In this document: positions 47,900 through 56,015 of the stretch, one piece after another
Numbering within the stretch: the first letter of the stretch is position 1
Layout: every line of letters begins with the position of its first letter
Assembly: GCA_942492125.1 (NCBI GenBank)
Contig: CALODM010000029.1
Location: forward strand, 101,079-165,078
Direction of reading: 5' to 3'
DNA length: 64,000 nucleotides
DNA from: BCD1 sp942492125
GTDB taxonomy: Bacteria > Bacteroidota > Bacteroidia > Chitinophagales > Saprospiraceae
Program-made: the position numbers and the translations under genes
The notes under the pieces: model-generated
Told to the model about the DNA's origin: nothing
The model's database searches: none
Seen by the model: the letters and a program-made list of their open reading frames with translations, nothing else

Positions 47900-48221
47900 T
47901 CGTCCACCGTCCACCATCCACCGTCCACCGTCCACCGTCCACCGTCCACCGTCCACCGTCCACCGTCCACCGTCCATCGTCCACCGTCCACCGTCCATCG
48001 TCCACCGTCCATCGTCCACCGTCCACCATCCACCGTCCACCATCCACCGTCCACCATCCACCGTCCACCATCCACCGTCCACCATCCACCGTCCATCATC
48101 CACCGTCCACCGTCCATCGTCCACCGTCCACCGTCCACCGTCCATCATCCACCGTCCACCGTCCACCGTCCACCGTCCACCGTCCACCGTCCACCGTCCA
48201 CCGTCCATCGTCCACCGTCCA
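47900..48221. repeat. 46-unit heptanucleotide tandem array (YCRTCCA)
   Basis: All 322 bases divide exactly into 46 seven-base units with no indel. By my count 32 are CCGTCCA, six TCGTCCA, six CCATCCA and two TCATCCA; only transitions at two positions occur. Units 18-27 alternate CCGTCCA and CCATCCA, a 14-base higher-order repeat. The unit length is not a multiple of three, so it leaves long open frames in several phases. It lies between the arsR stop and the porin promoter. Confidence 0.95.
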
Positions 48222-48296
48222 CACGAATGCTATTTCATGTAAAATCATTACTACGCTATAAGATTTTGCCTATTTGGTGATAAAAAAATTAAAATA

Positions 48297-48328
48297 TTTG
48301 TACAAATATAGATATTTATATACTTTAG
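48297..48328 (+). promoter_or_regulatory. porin promoter with embedded ArsR operator
   Basis: TTTG (48297-48300) and TACTTTAG (48321-48328, one mismatch to TAnnTTTG) are separated by 20 bases, and the operator AATATAGATATTTATAT (48305-48321) fills that space. A repressor bound there would block RNA polymerase, making this the best-supported regulatory site in the acetate region. Confidence 0.6.
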
Positions 48329-48388
48329 TGTGGTAATTGAGACAATCTCCGAAATATTTTTCACCAACTTTAATAAAAGAGCTTGTTT

Positions 48389-49657
48389 ATGAGTATCAAA
48401 AAATTACTAAAATTCAGTGCATTAGTGTTCCTTATTGCCGTGATGAACATGCCATTAAATGCACAGGAAAAAGCGGAAGAAGATCATTCCTACAAACCGC
48501 TGACCTTAAAATTGAGCGAGGATGGGAAAAAATACATCCGTTTCATCATGTGGCATCAAATTTGGGTGACCTCCAACAATTTATCTGCTGAAAATTCCAA
48601 ATTTGGCTTAAGTACCAGCATTCGCCGGTCCAGGTTTTTGGCTTATGCACAGATTTCTCCCAAGTTTTTGATTCTTTCACACTGGGGGTTGAACAGCCTT
48701 GATTCAGGTAACCTGACTTCGCTGGGTAATAATGGCAATGCCCCCCAGCTTTTCCTCCACGGGGCATGGGGTGAATTGAAATTGAACAACAACCTTTATG
48801 TGGGGGGAGGACTCCATTACTGGAAGGGTTTAACCCGTTTGTCGAACCAGAGTACCCTTAATTTTATGACCCTGGATCAATCGAGGCCCTTTGTTGCCTG
48901 GCATTCTTTGGGAATAACCGATCAGTTTGCGCGTCATCTGGGAGTTTATGCGAAAGGAGAAATTGGTAATTTTGATTATCGTTTTGCTGTAAATACACCC
49001 TTGAAGAATAACATTTCGGGGGATTACAGCCTCAAGGGATCGGATCTTACTTATACAGGAGTGATTAATCCTGACAGCGATGGAAATCTGACCGGGAACA
49101 TGATATTGGAAGGTTATTTCCGATATAATTTCTGGGATAAAGAATCCACCAAACTACCCTATCAGGTAGGCACCTACCTTGGAAAAAAACGCGTTTTCGG
49201 AATCGGAGCTGGTTTTTTTGCACATCCCAATGGCATGTTTAATAGTGTGTCAGGGGAACATGTCAGCGTTACCCATTGGGCTGTTGATGCTTTTCTGGAT
49301 ATGCCTCTAGGGGAAAAGGGAGCCCTCAATGCTTACCTGGCTTATATGAATTTCAATTACGGGGAAAATTATGTTGCCCGCTGGGCAGGAACCGGTACTG
49401 CCATTTATGGTCAGCTTGGCTATTATCTTAATTCTGCCAAAATCATGCCCTATGTAGCTTACAATATGGGTAATTATGAAGGTATGAACGATCCTATCAC
49501 TGCATTGGACGTTGGGTTGAATTACTTCATCAATGGTCATTTTGCCAAACTCACCCTGGAATACCATCAGATTTCCGGTGATGTCAGGGAAGGAGCTATC
49601 GCCACACAGGCTGATGCCTTGTCTCAAATGAGGCTCCAATTACACATATTCCTTTAA
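48389..49657 (+). CDS. outer-membrane porin-like beta-barrel protein
   Basis: The 422-aa product (ATG at 48389; an in-frame TTG lies six bases upstream) has a signal peptide (KFSALVFLIAVMNMPLNAQ) and then a long run of amphipathic strands ending in LTLEYHQISGD and MRLQLHIFL, with a terminal aromatic/aliphatic residue. Strand patterns such as YIRFIMWHQIWVTSNN, RFLAYAQISPKFLILSHWGLN and NNLYVGGGLHYWKG are those of Bacteroidota porin-type proteins (phosphate-selective porin-like). It precedes the DUF4212/symporter pair on the same strand and probably admits acetate or another small acid through the outer membrane. The solute is inferred from neighbours only. Confidence 0.75.
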   Translation: MSIKKLLKFSALVFLIAVMNMPLNAQEKAEEDHSYKPLTLKLSEDGKKYIRFIMWHQIWVTSNNLSAENSKFGLSTSIRRSRFLAYAQISPKFLILSHWGLNSLDSGNLTSLGNNGNAPQLFLHGAWGELKLNNNLYVGGGLHYWKGLTRLSNQSTLNFMTLDQSRPFVAWHSLGITDQFARHLGVYAKGEIGNFDYRFAVNTPLKNNISGDYSLKGSDLTYTGVINPDSDGNLTGNMILEGYFRYNFWDKESTKLPYQVGTYLGKKRVFGIGAGFFAHPNGMFNSVSGEHVSVTHWAVDAFLDMPLGEKGALNAYLAYMNFNYGENYVARWAGTGTAIYGQLGYYLNSAKIMPYVAYNMGNYEGMNDPITALDVGLNYFINGHFAKLTLEYHQISGDVREGAIATQADALSQMRLQLHIFL

Positions 49658-49710
49658 CTCAGGCGAACAATTGGACGCATCAAATCTATTAACAATAAAA
49701 CTAACTAGAC

Positions 49711-49965
49711 ATGTCTGAAAAAAATTTAAAAGAGTACTGGAAGAAAAACATCATTACGGTGCTTATTCTGCTGGCCATATGGTTTTTGGTTTCCTATGTA
49801 TTCGGCATTTTCATGGTGGATACAATGAATAATGTCAGGATTGGTGGGGCCAAACTCGGATTTTGGTTTGCCCAGCAAGGCTCCATTTACGTATTTGTGA
49901 TACTGATCTTTGTCTATATCTGGCGAATGAATAAGCTGGATAAAGAATACGATGTCGATGAATAA
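49711..49965 (+). CDS. DUF4212 small subunit of a sodium/solute symporter
   Basis: This 84-aa protein has two transmembrane helices: IITVLILLAIWFLVSYVFGIFMV and FWFAQQGSIYVFVILIFVYIWRM, joined by the family pattern MNNVRIGGAKLGFWFAQQGS. DUF4212 proteins are the small partner of VC_2705-type SSS transporters, as confirmed here by the symporter gene 210 bases downstream. It contains the YWKKN start and D-x-E end usual for the family. It probably forms a complex with the symporter in the inner membrane. Confidence 0.9.
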   Translation: MSEKNLKEYWKKNIITVLILLAIWFLVSYVFGIFMVDTMNNVRIGGAKLGFWFAQQGSIYVFVILIFVYIWRMNKLDKEYDVDE

Positions 49966-50175
49966 ATCAATCAGACTTCCCTGGTTGAAAAACGGACAGT
50001 AAGTCACATTGATCGTCAAACCAATTTTAAAATTATTCAGGTTATGCCCCCAAAAGGGAGAAAGCGTCAAAACAGCTCCCGGGGTCGGACAAATAAACGC
50101 CTATTACTTTCAGGGTCTCTAACGCATAACCGCTCCGGTTGGAAAAATCGGAGAAACTTATAAAAAACGAAAATC

Positions 50176-51864
50176 ATGAGTGTTCAAACCTGGACAATAT
50201 TATTAGTCGTACTGACCTTTGCCTTGTACATTGGTATTGCTATTTGGGCAAGAGCGGGGTCAACCAAAGAATTTTATGTAGCCGGTGGAGGAATCCCTCC
50301 CATCATGAATGGTATGGCTACCGCAGCAGACTGGATGTCGGCAGCCTCTTTTATCTCTATGGCTGGATTGATCTCTTTTATGGGGTACGATGGGGCCGTT
50401 TTCCTTATGGGCTGGACCGGGGGTTACGTTCTCCTGGCCTTACTGCTGGCCCCTTATTTACGAAAATTCGGAAAATTTACGGTTCCGGATTTTATCGGAG
50501 ACCGCTATTACTCCAACACAGCCAGGACAGTGGCTGTCATTTGTGCCATCATCGTTTCCTTTACCTATGTTGCCGGACAGATGCGTGGGGTAGGGGTGGT
50601 ATTCTCTCGTTTTCTTGAAATGCCTGTTAACTGGGGGGTTGTCGTCGGTATGATCATCGTATTCTTTTATGCGGTTCTTGGAGGGATGAAAGGTATCACC
50701 TACACACAGGTCGCTCAGTACTGTGTTTTGATCTTTGCCTTCATGGTTCCTGCTATTTTTATTTCTATTGCGATGGCAGGAAATGCTATTCCGCAGTTAG
50801 GGTTTATCGGAACTGCCGAAGACGGCACTTTTCTTTTGGATAAACTGGATCAATTACACCGCGAGCTTGGGTTCCATGAATATACCTCGGGATCCAAGAA
50901 GATGATCGATGTATTTGCCATCACTTTTGCCCTGATGGTAGGAACAGCAGGATTGCCACACGTTATCGTACGTTTCTTTACGGTTCCCAGAGTCGTTGAT
51001 GCCCGTAAATCTGCGGGTTGGGCCTTGATCTTTATCGCTATACTTTATACCACAGCACCTGCTATTGCTGTATTTGCAAGAACAAACCTGATTAATACGG
51101 TAAGCAATGAACAGTACTCGGCCATGCCGGAATGGTTTAAAAAGTGGGAAGGTACAGGTCTTATCAAATATGAAGACAAAAATAATGATGGCATTATTCA
51201 GTACGTAGCAGACAAAGATGTGAATGAGTTGACTATTGACCGTGATATCATGGTATTGGCTAATCCGGAGATTGCCAAATTGCCTAACTGGGTAATCGCC
51301 CTGGTAGCTGCCGGTGGTTTGGCTGCGGCATTATCCACGGCCGCAGGATTATTGCTCGTGATTTCCACTGCTATTTCTCATGATTTGATCAAAAAACAAA
51401 TCAAACCTGATATTACAGAAAAAGGAGAATTGTTGTGGGCACGGATTGGTGCTTTGATAGCTGTATTGATAGCGGGATACTTCGGTATCAATCCGCCGGG
51501 CTTTGTTGCGGCAGTGGTCGCGCTGGCCTTTGGGTTGGCAGCAGCATCGTTCTTCCCGGCTATTGTGCTCGGGGTGTTTGATAAACGTATGAACAAAGAA
51601 GGAGCTGTTTCCGGTATGATCGTTGGGATTGCCTTGATGTTGTTCTATATGATAAAATATAAACTTGGTGGATTTGGAGGAGGAACTGCCGAAGACTGGT
51701 GGTTCGGTATTTCACCCGAAGGGTTCGGAACAGTAGCCATGTTTGTCAATCTTGTGATTTCGGTGGTGGTTTCCAGGTTGACGGCAGCACCTCCTCAGGA
51801 TGTTCAGGATCTGGTAGAGGATATTCGTATTCCTCGTGGTGCAGGTGAGGCCCATGCCCACTAA
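50176..51864 (+). CDS. actP: SSS-family cation/acetate-type symporter
   Basis: The 562-aa protein has about 13 transmembrane segments and the sodium/solute symporter signatures: FYVAGGGIPPIMNGMATAADWMSAASFI, KFTVPDFIGDRYYSNTARTVAVICAI, YVAGQMRGVGVVFSRFLEM, AYFFAVLGGMKGITYTQVAQYCVL-like text, GTAGLPHVIVRFFTVP and an AALSTAAGLLLVISTAISHDLIKK segment. It includes a loop insertion (about 310-365, FKKWEGTGLIKYEDKNNDG) typical of VC_2705-family members rather than E. coli ActP. With the DUF4212 subunit it probably imports acetate or related short-chain acids with a cation. An acetyl-CoA synthetase lies 4 kb downstream. The symbol is used by similarity. Confidence 0.88.
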   Translation: MSVQTWTILLVVLTFALYIGIAIWARAGSTKEFYVAGGGIPPIMNGMATAADWMSAASFISMAGLISFMGYDGAVFLMGWTGGYVLLALLLAPYLRKFGKFTVPDFIGDRYYSNTARTVAVICAIIVSFTYVAGQMRGVGVVFSRFLEMPVNWGVVVGMIIVFFYAVLGGMKGITYTQVAQYCVLIFAFMVPAIFISIAMAGNAIPQLGFIGTAEDGTFLLDKLDQLHRELGFHEYTSGSKKMIDVFAITFALMVGTAGLPHVIVRFFTVPRVVDARKSAGWALIFIAILYTTAPAIAVFARTNLINTVSNEQYSAMPEWFKKWEGTGLIKYEDKNNDGIIQYVADKDVNELTIDRDIMVLANPEIAKLPNWVIALVAAGGLAAALSTAAGLLLVISTAISHDLIKKQIKPDITEKGELLWARIGALIAVLIAGYFGINPPGFVAAVVALAFGLAAASFFPAIVLGVFDKRMNKEGAVSGMIVGIALMLFYMIKYKLGGFGGGTAEDWWFGISPEGFGTVAMFVNLVISVVVSRLTAAPPQDVQDLVEDIRIPRGAGEAHAH

Positions 51865-51925
51865 TGATCCCATTCAATTTTCGTACAAATCATCTGTACG
51901 ATTTCAGGCGGGGACTGCGGAAAGA

Positions 51926-51981
51926 TACACGGTCTTGAGGTTCATGGATTTGAGAATTTAAAAAACCTCTCGTACCGTGTA
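51926..51981 (+). terminator. long hairpin after the symporter gene
   Basis: TACACGGT (51926-51933) pairs with ACCGTGTA (51974-51981) and GAGGTT (51937-51942) with AACCTC (51964-51969), giving a two-part stem. A smaller hairpin TCGTACA/TGTACGA at about 51878-51898 lies just upstream. There is no strong T-run, so termination or 3'-end protection of the symporter mRNA is inferred. Confidence 0.5.
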
Positions 51982-52083
51982 CCCCTTTCCTAAAACACTC
52001 GAACAATCGACATATCATAATAATTCAAAACTTTGTATTTTTATGGGGAGAACAGACTTTGTTTGTTCTTCCCGTTTTTAAAT

Positions 52084-52314
52084 ATGATTGATATGAAATT
52101 ACAATTAGGGCGAAAAGCTTCAGATGTTTTTGTCGTTATCTATATTGCAGCCACTTTGTTGTTGAGATTTTTTATTGAACCTCAGTTGCAGGGACGATAC
52201 CTGATTTCCATTGCGATGGGTGCCTTTGCTTTACTGTTTTTATGGGCATTGGCCAAAACCAAATTTATCAATCCCAGCTGGTTTGGATTATTGCCATCCA
52301 GGAAAGAGGAATAA
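52084..52314 (+). CDS. small two-helix membrane protein
   Basis: From the ATG at 52084 this encodes 76 aa with two hydrophobic segments, VFVVIYIAATLLLRFF and LISIAMGAFALLFLWALA, separated by a short basic loop. It has no recognised family. A start at 52093 (MKLQLGRK) is equally possible. It sits between the symporter and a second small membrane protein gene and is read in the same direction, 32 bases before the next start. A role in assembling or regulating the transporter or kinase is plausible but not shown. Confidence 0.65.
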   Translation: MIDMKLQLGRKASDVFVVIYIAATLLLRFFIEPQLQGRYLISIAMGAFALLFLWALAKTKFINPSWFGLLPSRKEE

Positions 52315-52345
52315 CTTTCTTTTTTTAAATCATCAAACATCATTA

Positions 52346-52543
52346 ATGCCAACAGATACTCAAGCAAAGCAAATTAGTTTATTCCTGGGGGCATTTGTGT
52401 TGCTCAATTTTCCCATTATCCATATCCTTGGAAAATATACGACCAAAGCCGGCATTCCGCTTTTGTATATTTACCTGCTGGTCATATGGATTGTCCTGAT
52501 TATTTTTACATACCGGGTACTCCGTAGAAATAATACTGATTAA
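52346..52543 (+). CDS. small two-helix membrane protein
   Basis: The 65-aa product (ATG at 52346) has two transmembrane helices, ISLFLGAFVLLNFPIIHILGKY and IPLLYIYLLVIWIVLIIFTY, then a basic tail RVLRRNN, so the C-terminus is likely cytoplasmic. Similar tiny proteins often precede SSS-type histidine kinases in Bacteroidota genomes, which is context and not proof. A MITE-like element follows directly and separates it from the kinase gene. Confidence 0.7.
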   Translation: MPTDTQAKQISLFLGAFVLLNFPIIHILGKYTTKAGIPLLYIYLLVIWIVLIIFTYRVLRRNNTD

Positions 52544-52557
52544 ATTATTAATCTAAG

Positions 52558-52687
52558 GTACGGGTTACCAGTTGCTTGTTTCCAGTTGACTTAGTTATGT
52601 GGAAAATCCCTCAAATTACCTCGGGTTTTACATTGAATTTTCAACGGAGATATATGAACCAGTAACTTGAAACCTGTAACCCGCAAC
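52558..52687. repeat. MITE-like intergenic element, copy 2
   Basis: About 130 bases, inverted relative to 31593-31731. Its right end (TGTAACCCGCAAC) is the reverse complement of the start of copy 1 apart from one base, and this near-identity continues for about 29 bases. The left end (GGTTACCAGTTG) is more diverged. It lies 29 bases before the kinase start codon, so it forms the kinase's leader or promoter region. Confidence 0.75.
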
Positions 52688-52716
52688 TTTGAATTTATTA
52701 ACTAACCTAAACCTGA

Positions 52717-55443
52717 ATGTCCTTAAGTGTTGTCATAATAGCTTCGCTAACCTACGTGTTGTTGCTTTTTTTGATTGCCTTTTTTGGTGCAAGGCATTCA
52801 GAAAAAGGAGGGAAGCTCGTCAACAATCCGTATACTTATTCCCTTTCCCTGGCAGTTTACTGTACGGCCTGGACTTTTTACGGAAGTGTCGGAAGAGCTG
52901 CCGAAACCGGGATTGGTTTTTTACCTATTTATTTGGGGCCGGTTATTTTTGCACCGATTTGGATGATCGTCCTGCGCAAAATAATCCAGATAAGTAAAGG
53001 ACAAAGGATAACCTCCATTGCAGATTTTATTTCTTCCCGTTACGGAAAAAGTACCGCTTTGGGTGTAGTGGCTTCAATTATTGCCGTTTTGGGGGTCATA
53101 CCTTATATTTCCATTCAATTGAAAGCAGTGGCTTTAAGTTTTGAAACCTTGTTATCCGAAGAGTCAAAACAGACGATTGCCTTTGGTCCGGAAACTCCTT
53201 TTTATATGGATCTGGCCTTTTATATTGCTATTGCCCTGGCCTTTTTTACCTTTTTTTTTGGCGCCAGAAAACTTGACCCCAACGAAAAACATGAGGGGCT
53301 TGTCGCAGCGATTGCCTTTGAATCACTGGTGAAGATTTTTGCCTTTTTGGTCGTTGGCATTTTTGTTACCTATGGCGTATTTAATGGATTTGGAGATATT
53401 TTTTCCAGGGCTTTGCAGCGGGAAGAACTGGTTCATTTGTTTTCATTTGAATCTGCTGGTTTGAATGGAGGGAGCTGGATGTTGTTGATCATTTTGTCCA
53501 TGTTTGCCATAGTGTTATTGCCACGGCAATTTCACATAGCCATCGTGGAAAACACTAAGGTTAAATACCTTGAAAAGGCTTCCTGGCTTTTTCCGGCTTA
53601 CCTCTTGCTGATCAATATTTTTGTATTGCCGATTGCCATAGGTGGTCTGCTTACTTTTTCCGGTGGAGGTATTGATGCGGATACCTTTGTGCTGAATATT
53701 CCTCTGGCTTACGGACATGAGATGATGGCCCTTTTCGTATATCTCGGAGGGCTATCTGCGGCAACGGGTATGGTGATCGTTTCGGTGACTGCTCTGAGTA
53801 TCATGATCAGCAATAACCTGGTCATCCCGTTTTTATTGAAATACGCAATGTTGAGAGGCAGGATCGTTGAAGATGCAGGAGAACGGTTGCTGGGTATTCG
53901 AAGAGTCATTATTGTTGCCGTTTTGATTCTTTCCTATGGTTATTTCAGATCAATCGGATTGAGTTACAGTCTCGTTTCTGTCGGATTGATCTCTTTTACG
54001 GCGGTAGCCCAGTTTGCTCCTGTTTTGATCGGAGGGATCTATTGGAAAAGGGCGACCAAAGCCGGGGCAATGTCTGCGATGGTCGTTGGGTTTATTATCT
54101 GGACTTATACATTGATCGTGCCGCTTTTGGCCGAACAACAGATACTTCCCCAGTCCATCATCAGCAATGGCCCCTGGGGACTGGAGTTTTTTAAGCCTTA
54201 TGAATTATTTGGTTTAAAGGGGTTTGATCATGTGTCCAATGCTGCTTTTTGGAGCTTGTTGTTTAATACGGCGGTTTTTATTGTCGTTTCTCTGAATACC
54301 CGACAGAGTGCATTGGAAATTACCCAGGCCGATTATTTTGTCGACCATTATAAATATGTCCGGGGGGGAGGAGATTATGAAGTTTTGAGAAGAAAGGCCA
54401 GAGTGCCGGACCTGATCTCCTTACTCGAGCGATTTCTCGGTACGAAGAGAGCCCGGAAATTAATCAGACGGTATGAAACGGATCATGGTATAAGCCTGAA
54501 AAAACTCAATGAAGCTGATAGTGAATTGATCAATTATACGGAACGCCATATAGCCGGTTCGATTGGAGCGGCCTCTGCAAAGATCATTGTTTCTTCCATC
54601 ATAAGGGAAGAGCCGATTGGCCTGGAAGAAATGTTAAAAGTATTGGATCAGACCCAGGAGATCATACAATACAGCAAGGAGCTGGAACTAAAGAAAACTG
54701 AGTTGGAAAAAACCACCAATCAACTGCAGTCGGCTAATGAGCAATTGAAAGAACTTGACGAACTGAAGGCAGAATTTATATCTACCGTGACTCATGAGCT
54801 CAGAACACCGATAACTTCCATAAAAGCCATGGGCAAAATACTCTACGATAACCCTGATTTGCCAGAGGAAAAGCAAAAGGAATTTCTCGAAATTATCGTT
54901 GACGAAAGTGAACGGATTTCCAGGCTGGTAACTGAGGTGCTCGACCTGGAAAAAGTACAGGCCGGGTCTGATAACTGGCATTTTGAAAAGGTAGCCATTT
55001 GTGCTGTAGCTGAGAAAGCCTATCGAGGAGTGAAACAGCTGATGAAACAGAAAAACTATCATGCTGAATTTCAAAAATGTGATCCTGATGTGCTGGTTCT
55101 TGGGGATGAAGATAAGTTGACGCAACTGATTGTTAATCTATTGTCCAATGCCATAAAATTCTGCGATACTGAGGAGGGAAAAGTGTATTTGAACCTGAAA
55201 AAAGAAGGCCGTTATGCAGTGATCGAAGTTGCGGATAATGGCCACGGTATTTCTGTTGATGATCAGGAAAAAGTATTCGAAAAATTCATGCAGATCAAGA
55301 CTCCGGGTATCAGTAAACCGCGGGGTACCGGTTTGGGATTATATATTTGTAAACAAATTGTTGATGCTCATAGGGGGCAGATAAAAGTATCCAGTGAATT
55401 AGGCAAGGGATCGGTTTTTACGGTTCGGATTCCCATGGCTTAA
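52717..55443 (+). CDS. sodium/solute symporter-histidine kinase fusion (CrbS/ActS-like)
   Basis: The 908-aa protein begins with an SSS transporter domain of about 13 helices (VIIASLTYVLLLFLIAFFGARH to about residue 530), a linker with a coiled coil (KELELKKTELEKTTNQLQSANEQLKELDELK, about 650-682) and then a transmitter: H-box STVTHELRTPITSIKAM with His at 693, N-box LIVNLLSNAIKFCD, G1 VADNGHGIS, and G2 GTGLGLYICKQIV near 870. Such fusions sense or transport a solute and phosphorylate a response regulator; CrbS in gamma-proteobacteria controls acetate use. Position next to receiver, acs and the transporter fits the same job. Start codon at 52717. Confidence 0.9.
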   Translation: MSLSVVIIASLTYVLLLFLIAFFGARHSEKGGKLVNNPYTYSLSLAVYCTAWTFYGSVGRAAETGIGFLPIYLGPVIFAPIWMIVLRKIIQISKGQRITSIADFISSRYGKSTALGVVASIIAVLGVIPYISIQLKAVALSFETLLSEESKQTIAFGPETPFYMDLAFYIAIALAFFTFFFGARKLDPNEKHEGLVAAIAFESLVKIFAFLVVGIFVTYGVFNGFGDIFSRALQREELVHLFSFESAGLNGGSWMLLIILSMFAIVLLPRQFHIAIVENTKVKYLEKASWLFPAYLLLINIFVLPIAIGGLLTFSGGGIDADTFVLNIPLAYGHEMMALFVYLGGLSAATGMVIVSVTALSIMISNNLVIPFLLKYAMLRGRIVEDAGERLLGIRRVIIVAVLILSYGYFRSIGLSYSLVSVGLISFTAVAQFAPVLIGGIYWKRATKAGAMSAMVVGFIIWTYTLIVPLLAEQQILPQSIISNGPWGLEFFKPYELFGLKGFDHVSNAAFWSLLFNTAVFIVVSLNTRQSALEITQADYFVDHYKYVRGGGDYEVLRRKARVPDLISLLERFLGTKRARKLIRRYETDHGISLKKLNEADSELINYTERHIAGSIGAASAKIIVSSIIREEPIGLEEMLKVLDQTQEIIQYSKELELKKTELEKTTNQLQSANEQLKELDELKAEFISTVTHELRTPITSIKAMGKILYDNPDLPEEKQKEFLEIIVDESERISRLVTEVLDLEKVQAGSDNWHFEKVAICAVAEKAYRGVKQLMKQKNYHAEFQKCDPDVLVLGDEDKLTQLIVNLLSNAIKFCDTEEGKVYLNLKKEGRYAVIEVADNGHGISVDDQEKVFEKFMQIKTPGISKPRGTGLGLYICKQIVDAHRGQIKVSSELGKGSVFTVRIPMA

Positions 55444-55551
55444 AATGGTGACTTTTTTACGGTAAAAAGGTGATTTTTGTTGTTTTTTATTGCTTTTTTT
55501 AATTGTACTTTTATCCCTGTTTTGGAAGCGCTGGAAAAGATCGAGACAATC

Positions 55552-55938
55552 ATGACAAACCTAAAGCAATCCTTCAAAATTCTACTCGTCGATGACGAGC
55601 CGAATATACTGCTGGCCCTTGAATTTTTAATGGGGCAGCAAGGATATATGCTCGCCAAAGCATCCAGCGGAGAAGAGGCTCTGGAGATATTACCTGCCTT
55701 TCGTCCTGACCTGGTTATTTTAGATGTCATGATGCCCGGGATTGATGGATTTGAGGTGGCGATGAAGATCAGAAATTCTGATAGATATAACGATCTCAGT
55801 ATTATTTTCCTGACCGCAAAAGGTACTGCTGAAGACAAACTGAAAGGATACGGCAGCGGGGGAGAGGTTTACATTACCAAACCTTTTGATAATGATCAAC
55901 TGGTCAATACAGTGAATGAGATTTTTGAGTTGAAATAG
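55552..55938 (+). CDS. single-domain response regulator (receiver only)
   Basis: From the ATG at 55552 the product is 128 aa, a bare receiver: acidic pocket VDDEP (Asp14, Asp15), phosphoacceptor Asp58 in VILDVMMPGIDGFEV, conserved Thr88 in IIFLTAK and Lys110 in YITKPF. It has no DNA-binding or enzymatic output domain, unlike CrbR of gamma-proteobacteria, so it must act by binding a partner or passing the phosphate on. An upstream in-frame start at 55477 adds only a hydrophobic stretch overlapping the leader, which I reject. It lies 108 bases after the kinase gene and 77 bases before acs, consistent with one operon. Confidence 0.88.
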   Translation: MTNLKQSFKILLVDDEPNILLALEFLMGQQGYMLAKASSGEEALEILPAFRPDLVILDVMMPGIDGFEVAMKIRNSDRYNDLSIIFLTAKGTAEDKLKGYGSGGEVYITKPFDNDQLVNTVNEIFELK

Positions 55939-56015
55939 GCCTGTATTTTGGGTCCTTAGGGAGGAAACTAATTTTTGAAATAGAAACCTATTAATTTGAA
56001 ATAAAACGTAGAAAT

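Larger units (their letters stand above)
47896..48388. other. intergenic region with heptamer array and porin promoter
   Basis: The region consists of a 46-unit heptanucleotide array (47900-48221) starting four bases after the arsR stop codon and then the porin promoter with its operator (48297-48328). Long frames through the array on the minus strand (W-T-V-D-G-G-R repeats) are by-products of the repeat, not genes. Confidence 0.6.

Noticed and set aside
47698..48208. Long minus-strand frames encoding repeated W-T-V-D-G-G-R
   Set aside because: They are translations of the seven-base array. Several phases are open at once, as expected from a unit length not divisible by three, and there is no independent coding signal.
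48337..48591. 84-codon frame overlapping the porin start
   Set aside because: Overlaps the porin signal peptide in another phase and lacks any recognised motif.
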